From assembly GCA_963513935.1 (NCBI GenBank), contig OY740770.1:91032301-91096300 (forward strand): a DNA stretch of 64,000 nt. Direction: 5' to 3'. The notes under the pieces are model-generated. The model had not been told where the DNA came from, did no database searches, and saw only the letters and a program-made list of their open reading frames with translations. Shown piece by piece: positions 25,302-36,500 of the stretch (within the stretch, counting starts at the first letter, position 1; every line of letters begins with the position of its first letter). Made by a program: the position numbers and the translations under genes. Origin of the DNA: Aphrophora alni. Its lineage: Eukaryota; Arthropoda; Insecta; Hemiptera; Aphrophoridae.

Positions 25302-25943
25302 CTTAGGGTGTCGAAGTCGGACGGTACTCTTCCACGCAGTGTCACCTGGAAACTGCACTCTTCTAGTCTTGACTAGGAGGGTGCAGGCTAATGTACCGAC
25401 GCCGCACAGCCTGGGTAGAGGTAATTAAATCTCTCTCTGTCCCAGGCAAGTACCTACACAGAGATGATAGGGAAGTGCGACCAGTGCAGGACATACATAG
25501 GCCTGGATAGGGGGTTCCTCCCCCCTGCTGGGAAAGTGGGGCGCCCAGGTATACCCTGCTTGGGCGATACGGTGACCCTTGATGAAGGGGTGGCTGGTGA
25601 TTGAGGTGAATGCTCTTTGTGGAGGGTTGGATCCAACATCACTTTGCGCTCTGGAGGCTTGGGTGAGCCGCGATCGGGTCTGGCCAGCCCAGATCAGGGG
25701 TTCTCACTATGCGAATGCGTAGTGGGGCAAGTGCAGTTGCTGTGAGTAGGCTTATTGAAGGAGGAACAACCCAGTTTCCATGGTCGGTTCTGGGAAGGTC
25801 CTCTGGATAGACAGCCGAGGGGCAGTGGCTGGGCTACGGAGAGCCTGAGTCGCGGGAGGACTTTGTCTGGCGAATGTCTCACCGAGGATGGTGAGAACGT
25901 TGCTCAGGACCCTAGATGGGGCAAAAACCCAATACACAACTTC
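25302..25943 (+). promoter_or_regulatory. 5' UTR of the LINE (presumed internal promoter)
   Basis: GC-rich leader beginning CTTAGGGTGTCG. In this class the 5' UTR normally carries an internal RNA polymerase II promoter. No TATA box is evident. Short frames here on the minus strand (25454-25955) are shadows. Confidence 0.5.
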
Positions 25944-27092
25944 ATGGATAATCAAACCAGACCAGAAGTTAACAGGCGGTCAGGTGCAGAGAGGGAATCT
26001 CCAGTTGAGAATGTCCTCAGTCTGCGCCTTGACGATGTAGAAATGCCACTGGAAGTCCCAATGGGTCAGGCCAGAAACATGGCAGGTCAAGAGATGGTTG
26101 AAGCTCCAGTTGAGCAGGCTACCACTTCCTCAAGGGACAGCAACGACAGGTCTGCTACGGAAAAAAGTCGATCCACTCTACCACCCTCTGAGGCAAGCAC
26201 ATCAGATGCAGATCTGAGTCAAACGGCATCCAGGATCAACCGGATGCACGTTGGTAACACAGCCAAGAAAGGCGCCGCCTTCTATCGTGAGAAGAAGAGG
26301 CGTCGGAAGGAGGAGAAGATGGCTGCGGGCACTTGGGTGGAACACCCGAAAGCTACTCCGATGAGCAGGGGAGCGGCTGTTGATGTAGGAACGCCAAAAA
26401 GGCAAAGGTCCGATGTCAGCAGTCCTTCAAGCTCTGGAGTCAACCAGGCACCAAAGAGACCCAGGAGGGGGTTGGAAATCTCATATGCAGATAGGCTAAC
26501 TTCTTTCGGGGTTGCGGTGGTGCCTGAGGACTTTCCGGAAAGGTCACTCACTGAGGAGGACATCCTGGAGCTCTCGTCTGCTCTCATTGCGCAGATGAGG
26601 ACCCTCTCAGATGGATGTCTACCAGGCTTCAATGAGTCGCCTAGGCTGGAAAGCGGTGCTATGATACTGCAGTGCTGCAATCTAGAAACCAAGGGGTGGC
26701 TAGAGCAGGCTGTAGCCATATGCAATCCCTGGAAAGGGAACATCTTGGAGGTGGTGGACGCGAAAAAGTTGATTAACATTACCAAGGTTATCACCAGGTT
26801 TCCGCCCCCATTCGACAAGATGAAGGTGGAGGACGTACTGTCCAGGATCCAGCAACATGATCTCTCGATCTTGACAAAAGATTGGAGGATCATCAATGCT
26901 AGAACCACTGGCCCTCAGGGGAGAACAGTGGTTCTTGGTCTCAATGAGAAGGATTTGGAGATGCTCAAGAGGAGAAACCTCAGGGTTAGGCTCGGGCTTG
27001 GGCAGATCCAGTTCCAGATCATTGGTAAAAGAACTAGGGATGGTGCAGCCAATGAAGGTGCTGAAGTTGGTCCAGGCCATACTTCAGCATAA
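25944..27092 (+). CDS. LINE ORF1 protein (gag-like, RNA-binding)
   Basis: 382 codons from the first ATG (25944) to TAA at 27090-27092. The frame is open from 25746, but there is no earlier ATG. In the LINE life cycle ORF1 proteins bind element RNA and package the ribonucleoprotein. The first half is hydrophilic and low-complexity, with a basic cluster (REKKRRRKEEK, then PKRQRS and PKRPRRG) that could bind RNA or act as nuclear import signals. The second half (about residues 165-375) is a folded-looking domain with W and L positions (ETKGWLEQAVAICNPW, KDWRIINARTTGPQG) resembling the DUF4780-type domain of insect retroelement ORF1s. That assignment is from memory. No CCHC knuckle is visible, which is unusual for the group. 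It overlaps ORF2 by 41 bases. No break was seen. Confidence 0.82.
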   Translation: MDNQTRPEVNRRSGAERESPVENVLSLRLDDVEMPLEVPMGQARNMAGQEMVEAPVEQATTSSRDSNDRSATEKSRSTLPPSEASTSDADLSQTASRINRMHVGNTAKKGAAFYREKKRRRKEEKMAAGTWVEHPKATPMSRGAAVDVGTPKRQRSDVSSPSSSGVNQAPKRPRRGLEISYADRLTSFGVAVVPEDFPERSLTEEDILELSSALIAQMRTLSDGCLPGFNESPRLESGAMILQCCNLETKGWLEQAVAICNPWKGNILEVVDAKKLINITKVITRFPPPFDKMKVEDVLSRIQQHDLSILTKDWRIINARTTGPQGRTVVLGLNEKDLEMLKRRNLRVRLGLGQIQFQIIGKRTRDGAANEGAEVGPGHTSA

Positions 27093-30000
27093 AAAGGCGG
27101 CCAGCCTTAACCTAGCCAGCAGATTCAAGGCCGAAGGCATCGATGTGGCTCTGATCCAGGAGCCATGGGCGGTGAAAGGTAAGGTTCTGGGGCTGGGAGA
27201 CTCTGGGGGCAGGCTGATGTACGATACGTCATCGGACGCTCCCAGAACATACATGTTAGTGAATAAGAATTTAAGTGTCTTTTTGCTAAATGAGTTCTGT
27301 CCCAGGGATCTGGTGGCAGCTAAGGTGAGATTGGAGGACCAGGAGGTGTGTGGAGAAATTACCATAGGCTCTGCATACTTCCCGTTCGACTTGGCCAATC
27401 CACCTCCAACTTACGAGTTTACACGCATTGTGGGAGAAACGAAGAGGAAAGGTGAACACCTAGTCCTTGGAGTGGATTCCAATGCGCATCACCTTGCATG
27501 GGGCAGCTCCAACTGCAATGCAAGAGGTAAGTCCCTGTTTGACTATTTGTCTAGTTTTAATTTAGATATAGTTAATGTAGGTAACAAACCGACCTTCATC
27601 AACAGAGTGAGGAGGGAGGTCATTGACATCACAGTCTGCACTGAACGTACTGCCCAACTCATCAAGGGTTGGAGGGTCTCGGTGGAGCCATCATTGGCAG
27701 ATCACCAGCACATTCAATTCGAGATGAGGTGGAAGCAGAAGAGTGTCATCTGGTTCAGAAACCCCAAAAGGACGAACTGAGAAAGGTACAGGGAAGACTT
27801 GGGGCAGGCTGTTCAGGATATAGTGCCTGAAGTGAGGGGGATAGAGGAGTTGGAAGAAGTATCGGTGCAGCTGCAGGCTGCGGTGCAGGGTGCTTTTCAG
27901 GCCAACTGCCCCCTCACACAAAGGAAAAAACACGACACGGTAAGGTGGTGGAACAAGGACCTAACAAAAATGAAGAGGGAGGTTAGAACTCTGTTCCATG
28001 CCTCTAAACATCAAGGTTGCTGGAAACCCTATCACAAAAAACTTACTGAGTATAACTCAGCAATTCGGAAAGCCAAGCGGGATTTCTGGAGAAAATACTG
28101 TGAAAGAGTGGAAGAGTGCTCTGAAACGGCTAGACTCCAGAAGATCCTGAGGGCTGAACATACCAATATGGTCGGCTCACTGGAAAAACCAGATGGCTCG
28201 TATACGCAGTCCGGAAGGGAGACTCTGGAAGTACTCCTGAGATGTCACTTCCCGGATTGCGAGATAGAGGGAGGAAGTGATCCCTCCCTGTACACTAGGG
28301 CAAGTCCGCGTAGAGCGGACTGGAACTGCTCGAGGAGACTCATTATTGAGGATAAGGTGGACTGGGCCATTAGATCGTTCGAGACGCACAGGGCCCCGGG
28401 GCCGGACGGGATCTCTTCCTTACTCCTCAAGGAGGGTTTGGAGGTGCTCAGGCCGGTTATCACCGGGGCCTTTCGGGCGAGCTCAAGGAATTGGTCTGTG
28501 GCGAGGGTTGTCTTCGCTCCAAAGCCTGGAAGAGCGGGATATGCTCAGGCCAAGGCCTCCAGACCAATTTGCCTAAACTCTTTCCTGCTAAAGGCTATGG
28601 AGAAAATTCTGGATGTTAACATCAGAGATAGCGTGCTTAGGAGTTCAGGTTTGCACGATAATCAATTTGCTTATAGACCAGGCAGGTCCACTGAGGCTGC
28701 TCTACATCATATAGTAAGTAGAATACAGGAAAGTCTGGAAGCAAAGGAAATAGCTCTGGGGCGTTTCTGGATATAGAGGGCGCCTTCAGTAACACTTCAA
28801 TACAATCAATGATTAGTGCTTTGGAGGATTGTGAAGTGAACAAGACTGTTGTAGGATGGGTCTCTGCCATGCTGAACAACAGGTCAATCCAGGCTACTCT
28901 GTATGATGAAATCATCACGATCAGAGCTAGACGTGGATGTGCTCAGGGCGGAGTCTTATCCCCCCTGTTATGGAACCTGGTAGTGGATAAGATCCTTAGG
29001 CGTTTAAACGAACAAGGATTCTACTCACAGGGATACGCTGATGATGTGGTCATCGTGGTTAAAGGTAGAGACATGAGTGTTGTTTGTGACCTTATGCAGG
29101 CTGCCTTTAACCAGGTGGAAAGGTGGTGTTAGGATAAACAGTTATCTGTGAATCCTGAAAAAATTCTCTCATTCCCTTCACAAGAAAAAGGAATCTGGGA
29201 GTGAGGTCGCTACCTAAGCTCTTTGGGTAGGAGGTAGCGTTGGAGAACCAGGTGAAGTACCTAGGTACTGTGTTAGATAAAAGGCTCACCTGGAACCCAC
29301 AGATAGAACGGGTAGTAACCAGAGCCAAGTGTCTTATGTTTGCGTGTAAGTGGGCTGTTGTTAAACAATGGGGTCTGCAACCCAAGATGGTTATGTGGAT
29401 TTACACCATGATTATTAGACCACTAATCTCCTATGCTGCGGTGGTTTTGTGGACTAAGACGCTACAAGGTGGGAAGGGAAGTAGAATGGATGGTCTCAAA
29501 AGGGTGGTCTGCTTGGCTATCACGGGGGCCATGGGGTCTACACCAACCGTTACCTTGAATGCACTTCTGGATCTCCCTCCCCTAGGGGTATATATTCAGG
29601 GACAGGCCAGGATGAGTGCATATAGACTACAGCAAACGGGGTGCTGGAGGGAGAGGTGGCCTGCAATTGGGCATTGCAGGATAAATCAAGTGGTCAATAG
29701 GGAAGTGTTAGACATGCCCTCTGATCACATGATACCTAAGGTTTCATTAGACAAGCCTTTTAAGACGAAGATCTTCTCTAGGGAAGAATGGGAGTCTGGA
29801 AGGAAGTTATACAACGAGCAAGATATAGTCTGGTTCACAGATGGATCGAAAACAGAGATGGGTACAGGCGGTGGCATTAATGGGTTTAACCCAGAGAGGT
29901 CCATCGTACTGAGCCTAGGTAAGCATGCTACTGTTTTCCAAGCAGAAGTAGGTGCTATCTCTGAATGCATCAAGGAGAATCAAAGAATGAAATACATTGG

Positions 30001-30661
30001 TAAGAACATTCTGATTTTCACAGATAGTCAAGCTGCTATTAAGGCACTTAACACGACAAAGGTAAAGTCGAGGCAGGTATGGGACTGCATCTCATCATTG
30101 ATAAAGCTTAGTCAGATGAACACGGTCACTGTTGGCTGGGTTCCTGGCCACTCAGGTATTGATGGTAATGAGAGAGCAGATGAACTAGCCAGGTCAGGCT
30201 CTGAATCCCCTTTCGTTGGCCCGGAACCGGTGCTCGGAATCTCTTATGGACATGCCAGGGCAGCGGTTGATACGTGGATGCGGGAGGGGATGAACAGGGT
30301 CTGGACGAATTCAACCACTAGTAGACTTGCTAAAAGGTTAATCAGACCAAGCAAGAAACATGCGGAACAACTCATCTCTCTCAGAAGGGATAACTTGAGG
30401 TGGGTGGTTGGTCTCTTAACGAGCCACTGTCACCTCAGAAAACACCTACACAGGATAGGAATTGCTGCAGATAATACATGCAGGAAATATGGTTTGGCTG
30501 AAGAGTCTGCAGAACACAATTTTTTGGAGTGTGAGGCGCTAGGACGAGCCAGGCTGTACTCTCTAGGCCCTCCGGGTCAAGAGATGGAAACCATCCTAGA
30601 CAACCCTATCGGTAGTATCTGTTCCTTCCTAAGGATGACGGGTATTACTGATTGGGTGTAG
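27052..30661 (+). pseudogene. LINE ORF2 polyprotein: endonuclease, RT, RNase H (broken)
   Basis: It starts at ATG 27052, in a +1 frame relative to ORF1, and ends at TAG 30659-30661. The APE endonuclease (about residues 1-225) shows QEPW with E37, VDSNAHH with D142 and N144, VIDIT with D192, and ADH at 217-218. The reverse transcriptase shows APGPDGI near 28394, RPICLNSFLLKAMEK near 28562, FLDIEGAF with the first catalytic Asp at 28770, QGGVLSPLLWN near 28947 and YADD at 29034-29045. RNase H spans about 29820-30200, and its four acidic residues are in FTDGS, QAEVGAI, FTDSQAA and NERADELA. A C-terminal knuckle follows near 30480, where the second Cys of the usual CxxC is Tyr. Breaks: TGA 27778-27780; one base lost in the G run 28758-28761; TAG 29130-29132; one base lost in the A run near 29158-29163; TAG 29228-29230. 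The RT also seems to lack several residues near 28484-28500. Confidence 0.92.
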
Positions 30662-30757
30662 GAAGGAAATTGGGGCGGCAAAAGACCTTTAGGTCGACGC
30701 CGGTGAGGCCTCTGATGGAGGTTATCACCGCCCAGTTATTTAAAAAAAAAAAAAAAA
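30662..30757 (+). terminator. LINE 3' UTR and poly(A) tail
   Basis: About 80 bases, partly self-complementary (GGCGGC with GCCGG, and AGACCTTTAGGTCG), followed by a 16-base A run at 30742-30757. The short hairpin-forming UTR is the likely site recognised by the RT for target-primed synthesis. Confidence 0.65.
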
Positions 30758-30763
30758 CTATAA
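30756..30763. repeat. Right target-site duplication of the LINE (candidate)
   Basis: ACTATAA directly after the A run matches 25295-25301. See the left copy. Confidence 0.6.
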
Positions 30764-30881
30764 GTAGGGAAAATGTCAAATAGTTAAATAATATAAATGC
30801 GAATTAATTTGTAAATCAATTTAATGTATCAATATATTAAACAAATATCAAATTTTGCATTTGTACTAAAAATATATACAT

Positions 30882-30883
<2 letters not shown>

Positions 30884-30951
<68 letters not shown>
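30884..30951. repeat. (GT)n microsatellite
   Basis: About 68 bases of GT/TG lying 120 bases after the LINE tail. Confidence 0.97.
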
Positions 30952-30952
<1 letters not shown>

Positions 30953-33502
30953 GAGACGGTTTGGAAAAAGCCAAAAGTCTCAAGCCAATTTAAAACAAGT
31001 TAAATTCCCGCGATAAAGCGATGTAGATGAGAGACGAGGGGGGACGGTGACGTCACGGCAACAGGTGTTGAACACTGCATGTTGGATCGTGTACAGTCGT
31101 TCTGTCTTGTTTCTTATTTTATTAAAATACTAAATTATTAAAATAAATTAATGTTCAGTAGAATCAACCGATTAAGAATATCGAAAAATAAATTTAAAAG
31201 CAATTAAAACAAAAAAGTTATTCAAGTTTTTATAGGGGCTCAAAAACCTAAAATTTGGAAAAAACTTAAATTCAAAATTCAAAAAACGTAGAGTCATAAC
31301 TCAAAGGGGAACTAATAATAATCATAAATAAAAAATATGAATTAATAATAATTAACAGGTGAGAATGGACTTAGAAAGTCATTCTTGGGGAGTTTTTTGG
31401 AATTTTTGAGTTGAAGGGGGGATTATTTAAAAAATAATAATAAGTACTATTGTAGAGACCACAATAGGGCACAATAATATGTACTTAGAATCAAATTTGA
31501 GAATAAAATAAGGGAGATATAATAATTACAAAACGTAAAACTTCAAAGCCCCAAAGCGGTTAAATTAAACGTTAAAGGGGTAAAGTAACATGATAATTAT
31601 ATGTATCTCGTATGTAAAATTGTAAAACATCAAAGCAGAAGTAATAATATAAAATGGGGGGTTTTTTATGAAGATAAACTCATACGATGCAAACTTTAGG
31701 ACTTCAAGGACACATAACTCAAAAACCAAACGAGTTATGGGAAAAGTACAAACATAGTTTTTCGTCGTAGTAGAAGAGGAACAAGATTTCGTCAAAAGAA
31801 TTTTGAGAAAGGACTTATCTCAAAATTTGGAAAGAGGAAAAATCGAATTTCGGGAAAAGGGCGATAACTCGCGAACGAAGCGTAGTAGAGCAATGAATCA
31901 AGTTTCACAAGACCCACAAGATGGATAGGAAGAAGAATCCGAAAGGAACTTTAAAATCGGTTCGAGCGTTCGAAAGTTATAGCGAGTTGAACGAAAAAAC
32001 GTCCAAAGTAGAGATTTTCATGCAAAAACATGAAAAGTGGCGCACGCATCTTCTGCAGGAATCCAAAGTTTAAAACAACATATTGCCAACTTGGATCACA
32101 GATAACGTTGAAGAAAAAATACAATAAATTATTAATTAACAGGTGTTTTAATTAATAACAAAGGAAGAAAACTATTCATTAGTCAAAAAATATGACTAAT
32201 AAAATATATAGTGTAAATATTTCAGACCAAAAGGGCCTGAAAACACATAATATAAAGAAAATACCTTTTTCTCAAAAAGGGAGGAAAATTGGCTCCAAGA
32301 AGGGGAATAATTCCCACTGACAGGGAGACCATAATTTATCCGTCGAAAGACGGGTACTTTTGATTTGGAATCGACGCGAATAGGACGTTTCTTCTGCAAC
32401 CGACTCTGAGCTGAGAGGAAGATTCAACTGTCACTCTACTTAACTGGACTTAGAATAATTTCAACTTTAATCGATCTTCAAGGCAACTTAGAAGAATTCG
32501 AGACCAGCATTCAACTACATAGCAGCTTACAGACTCTGGATCGAAAACATCATATCAACATCATCCTAATTATACAACAAATTCCAAATCCAACTAGAAC
32601 TTCTAATAAAGTGTGAAGGTATCTTATATTTAAGGAATAATTCGCAAATATTAACTTCATTTCAAATATAACGTCATTAGGGGAATTATTAAAAATTAAA
32701 TTCATTTTTAAACCTCTGCTTTGGTGTTGAAAATAATTAATAATTTAAATACGACTTTTTCAGTACAGGAAAAACTGTTTGTGGTTCTGTCTGAAAAGTC
32801 AAGCGTTTTTATTTTGTTTAAGATATAGAGAATATTACATTGATAAATTTTGTCAAATAAATAAATAGTTGTGTTGTTGTTCAATCAAATTGTTTGGTGT
32901 GATTAAAAAAGTTTTTAAATATAAAATTTTTCTGTGCAAAAGAGAAAAGAATATATATAAATAATTCATTTCTAAATTTTGTTGTGTTTTCAATATATAT
33001 CCATTCTGTATATGTTATTAACCTTGTTTAAACATAAATCTTATATATGTGCTCTGGTAATATAATTTGAAAATTTTAAAAAGTTATCATCAGAACTTAA
33101 GAGCCGATTTCTCCCAAAAGGCACGACCTTGGAGAGAGAGAGTGTTAATCTTAAAAAAGAGTCAAATAATCGAGCATTGAGATAAAATTCAGGGAATTTT
33201 GCGTAAATTAAAAGTTAGTAAGTTTATGAGGACAAGCTCATACTTATTAGAGCCAAGAGTTGCAAAATCTTTGATTCAAAAAAGTAAAAGTGAGCACCTT
33301 GGCCTTGCCCGCGCTTGCTCTGAAAAGAAAGGTGGTTCGCCCAGTCGGTGGTGATCGTACAGCGAGTTTAAGAGTTCGTGATAATAGTGTTCCAAAAAGG
33401 GAACATAGAATCTTAAATTCGTGAAGACAGAGAGAGTGGTTTGTGGTAAGTGCAGCTGCAAGAGTTGGCGTACGGACCCACGACCCCGAGAGCCGGAGCG
33501 CG

Positions 33503-33504
<2 letters not shown>
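30952..33504 (+). other. Unassigned A/G-biased block, possible LTR or leader remnant
   Basis: Its texture is unlike the flanks. 30955-31100 is GC-richer with a TGACGTCA site. Then come many ATAACTC or GAGTTAT words (about 31294, 31711, 31728 and 31867), and a GC-richer end at 33290-33500. Near 33332 a TGGTTCGCCCAGTCGGTGG word resembles a tRNA-Ser-type primer-binding site of Ty3/gypsy elements, so the block before it could be a long LTR. No gag or pol frame follows, and no second LTR was found. Confidence 0.3.

Positions 33505-33569
<65 letters not shown>
33505..33569. repeat. (TG)n microsatellite
   Basis: About 65 bases of TG. The 78-codon frame at 33421-33657 is built on it and is not a gene. 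Confidence 0.97.
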
Positions 33570-33572
<3 letters not shown>

Positions 33573-36500
33573 CTCAATTAGAGTTTCGTGGAGGCAACAC
33601 TTTCGTCGTAATGTCGTTCTAAACGAATCTCATAAGCCACTCTCCGACATTTTTTGAGAGCCACAAATACGTATAATAAAAACTCACATCGGAACAAAGA
33701 AAAAGTTAATATAATTATTAAATAAGTTCAGTATCCCTAAATTACTTCTTATCAATACCATTCAATTATAATTGTATATTGTTTAAAAATATCAGATCTG
33801 AATACAAACTAAAATGTTAGAGATGGATTTAACATCAATAATATGTGAACAATACTGAGTGTACACAAAGATTTAGTAACTTATACTACCAGATATTTAA
33901 AACAATATTAAACACTGTTATTCTGATACAGTATTTCTTTATAACATGTCTAATGTTTACAATATTATACTTCATAGGAGTAGAAATTAACCTATAATAT
34001 AATAACACAGGCAGATTTATGCTAAACAATGCAGTGCAACATTATGTTCAAAATCCAAGCAAGACTTCATTTACCAAATTCTTTTTTTCTTTCCTTCAAA
34101 AATTGTTATGATTAACTTTGTTAATTTATAAACATACAAATCCAAACATGAACAATGTTATGTATCAAGTTTTCTGCTAAATATTATTTTATTTATATAA
34201 AATTGTATTGACATGTGTGTTAGTACAACAAACTAAATAACATATTTAGTGTTTCTTGTTTGTCCTATCAATTATATATTGCATATTATGCACAAATAAA
34301 AACATACACAAAATAAATAATAATTAATAGTCTGAGTTGCCTTTTAAACAAAATGTACTTCAATATTATTGCATTGTGTTAATATTACATTTTCTTTACA
34401 TATGATTTCTGACTTTTAAAATGTTTTTATATCAGTAACAGTATCTGAAAACTTTTCAACTTAAAGTTTAAAATTTAACTTAAGTTTTGGATACATTTAT
34501 TGTGTTTTGTTAAATTTAAAATATTTAAAAAAAATACAAGAAAGATACTATTACATCACAATAATATAAATAAGGTAGTATGAAAAACAATATTAGCATA
34601 CCTTTCAGTTCCCGAGATTTTTACCTCATTCGAGTAAAACTGACACTTAAGCCTCAAAATGTTTCATGTTCTAAATCAATAATCTCACGAAATATTAAAA
34701 GTATATTTATTACCCCCCCCCCTCCCTGAAATACAGAATAAGATAATTTTATATTTTAATGTCCACTTTGATTACTATTATTTATTTTTTGTAGACAAAA
34801 ATTGAGATTTTAAATTGTTGAATTGAAATACAATGTATATTATCTAAAAACTGTAATAAGGGGATTATGTTTCTACGACTGATTAGCAACTTATTACAGC
34901 TTAGTAAATTTATGTTTTTCTAAATAATTTTCTTTAATTCTCCGACCAGACTCAAGCTCTCCTCCCACACACTTTGAATATGATTTCTCAAATAATCTAC
35001 TGTAATTACTATTTCGTGTTTTTAAATAGTAGTGCAGTATATTATTTAAAAGTTTATTTTAAAATTGAAATTCAAGGAACCCGTAAAACTGTTGCTAACC
35101 CGTTATTAGTTGGTTAATCTTTTACAATAAAGTCCCACTAATATACATCCCATGAAGTTTTGTGCTCATTAAACTCGAGTGCTGTAGTAGATTTTCATTT
35201 AAATAAAAAGCTTTCTAAACATATTGTAAGAATAAGAGTAACTATTTATAATTAATAGTAGCAATGTAAAGTCTCTACACAACACATAAGGTATGCAAAT
35301 AGGTTTGTCATTAACGAAAGGAACTAAAATATTAATCTAATTATGTGTCCAACTAATTAAAGTTATAATTAATAATATCATAAAATACCAGTCTAGACAA
35401 CCATAACATTGGTAATGAACTGAAAGTCAAGTAATTTAATCTATTTTTACAGTTTGGTCAGGAAATCAAAGATAAATGGAATTTCTATTATTTAGTTGGT
35501 CTTCAATATGTTTCAATTTTTAACCAACAAATTAGGTTTCCAATTTTAAAATGCTGGTCATACTGACTGTGCTACGTTGATTAGTTTTTCATTATCCGGA
35601 AAAAAAATTGGGTTTGTATACCTTATGAAGAAACAGACTGTCCTCCTTTTGAAAATTATAGATACCATTTTTTAAAATGTTTTATAATTAGTTTTCTTTA
35701 GTATTTCATATAAGATTTGTTTTTATGTAAATGTTCATAACAAACGTTTGATTGTTAACTCTTTTTTAAAAATAATAAATTACTTTAAATATAATCCTCT
35801 ACTTATTTAAACTGCAAACTCATTACTACCATTTAAAACAATCAAAATTGAATCTACCAATACCTAATGTTAAGTGTAAAATAGTTTGAAAATAATATTG
35901 TTCCACGGAATATGTATCATAAATCCAACACTTATTTTTCACGACGAATACTTAAACTGTTATTTAACTCTAACTAATATTATGATATATTTAATTTAAA
36001 TATTGTCCTTTTGAGGGTAATACTTCTTGCAAGGTAATATTTTAGCACATACGGTGTACGTGTTCTCTCTAGATGTTTCTCCAGGGAAAGGAGGACCCAT
36101 GCATAATGCATTCAATTAGTTCGTCTGTCCACACATCTAAACCAAACACATACAATCCAATTCCTGTTGCATTACTATCGATGAATCTGTTTGGTCAGGG
36201 TTTAAATGTAAATTACTGACCACAGAAAGAAAGCTGTAAGTATTCTATAAGTTCACTATAAGGACGCGTATTGTAATTATGTGAAAAAGTTGTCTTCGCC
36301 AATAAGACCGCCTTAGAAATTTTTAGAGCCTGAATATAAAATATATTTCTTTGCCTAAATCATGAATGTATGATTAAATTAATATCAGTGTAATTTTAGT
36401 CACTAAACTTCCAAAGAACCGGATATCAAAACTACTACAACTTTTAAGTTCTATTATAGGGTAAACTGTCCTAATACTATTAAATCGTTTAAGAGTGAAC

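Larger units (their letters stand above)
25302..30757 (+). mobile_element. Near-complete non-LTR retrotransposon (I group, LOA/R1-like)
   Basis: This is about 5.46 kb, much richer in G and C than its flanks, with the layout 5' UTR, ORF1, overlapping ORF2, short 3' UTR and A-tail. ORF2 carries APE endonuclease, reverse transcriptase and RNase H in that order, which places it in the I superfamily (LOA, R1 and I clades). The LIQEPW, DSNAHH and FLDIEGAF motifs suit LOA or R1-like elements best, but the clade needs a phylogeny. It has candidate target duplications at both ends. ORF1 is open, and ORF2 has three stops and two frame shifts. It is the only element here with complete ends. Confidence 0.9.

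Noticed and set aside
25302..25312. Telomere-specific LINE (TTAGG target) because the 5' end reads CTTAGGG
   Set aside because: No TTAGG array on either side; flanks are ordinary AT-rich DNA.
26282..26908. 208-codon minus-strand frame inside LINE ORF1
   Set aside because: Shadow of the ORF1 coding strand; no motif of its own.
28277..28576. 99-codon + frame inside LINE ORF2
   Set aside because: Alternative frame over the RT; the main frame there holds the APGPDGI block.
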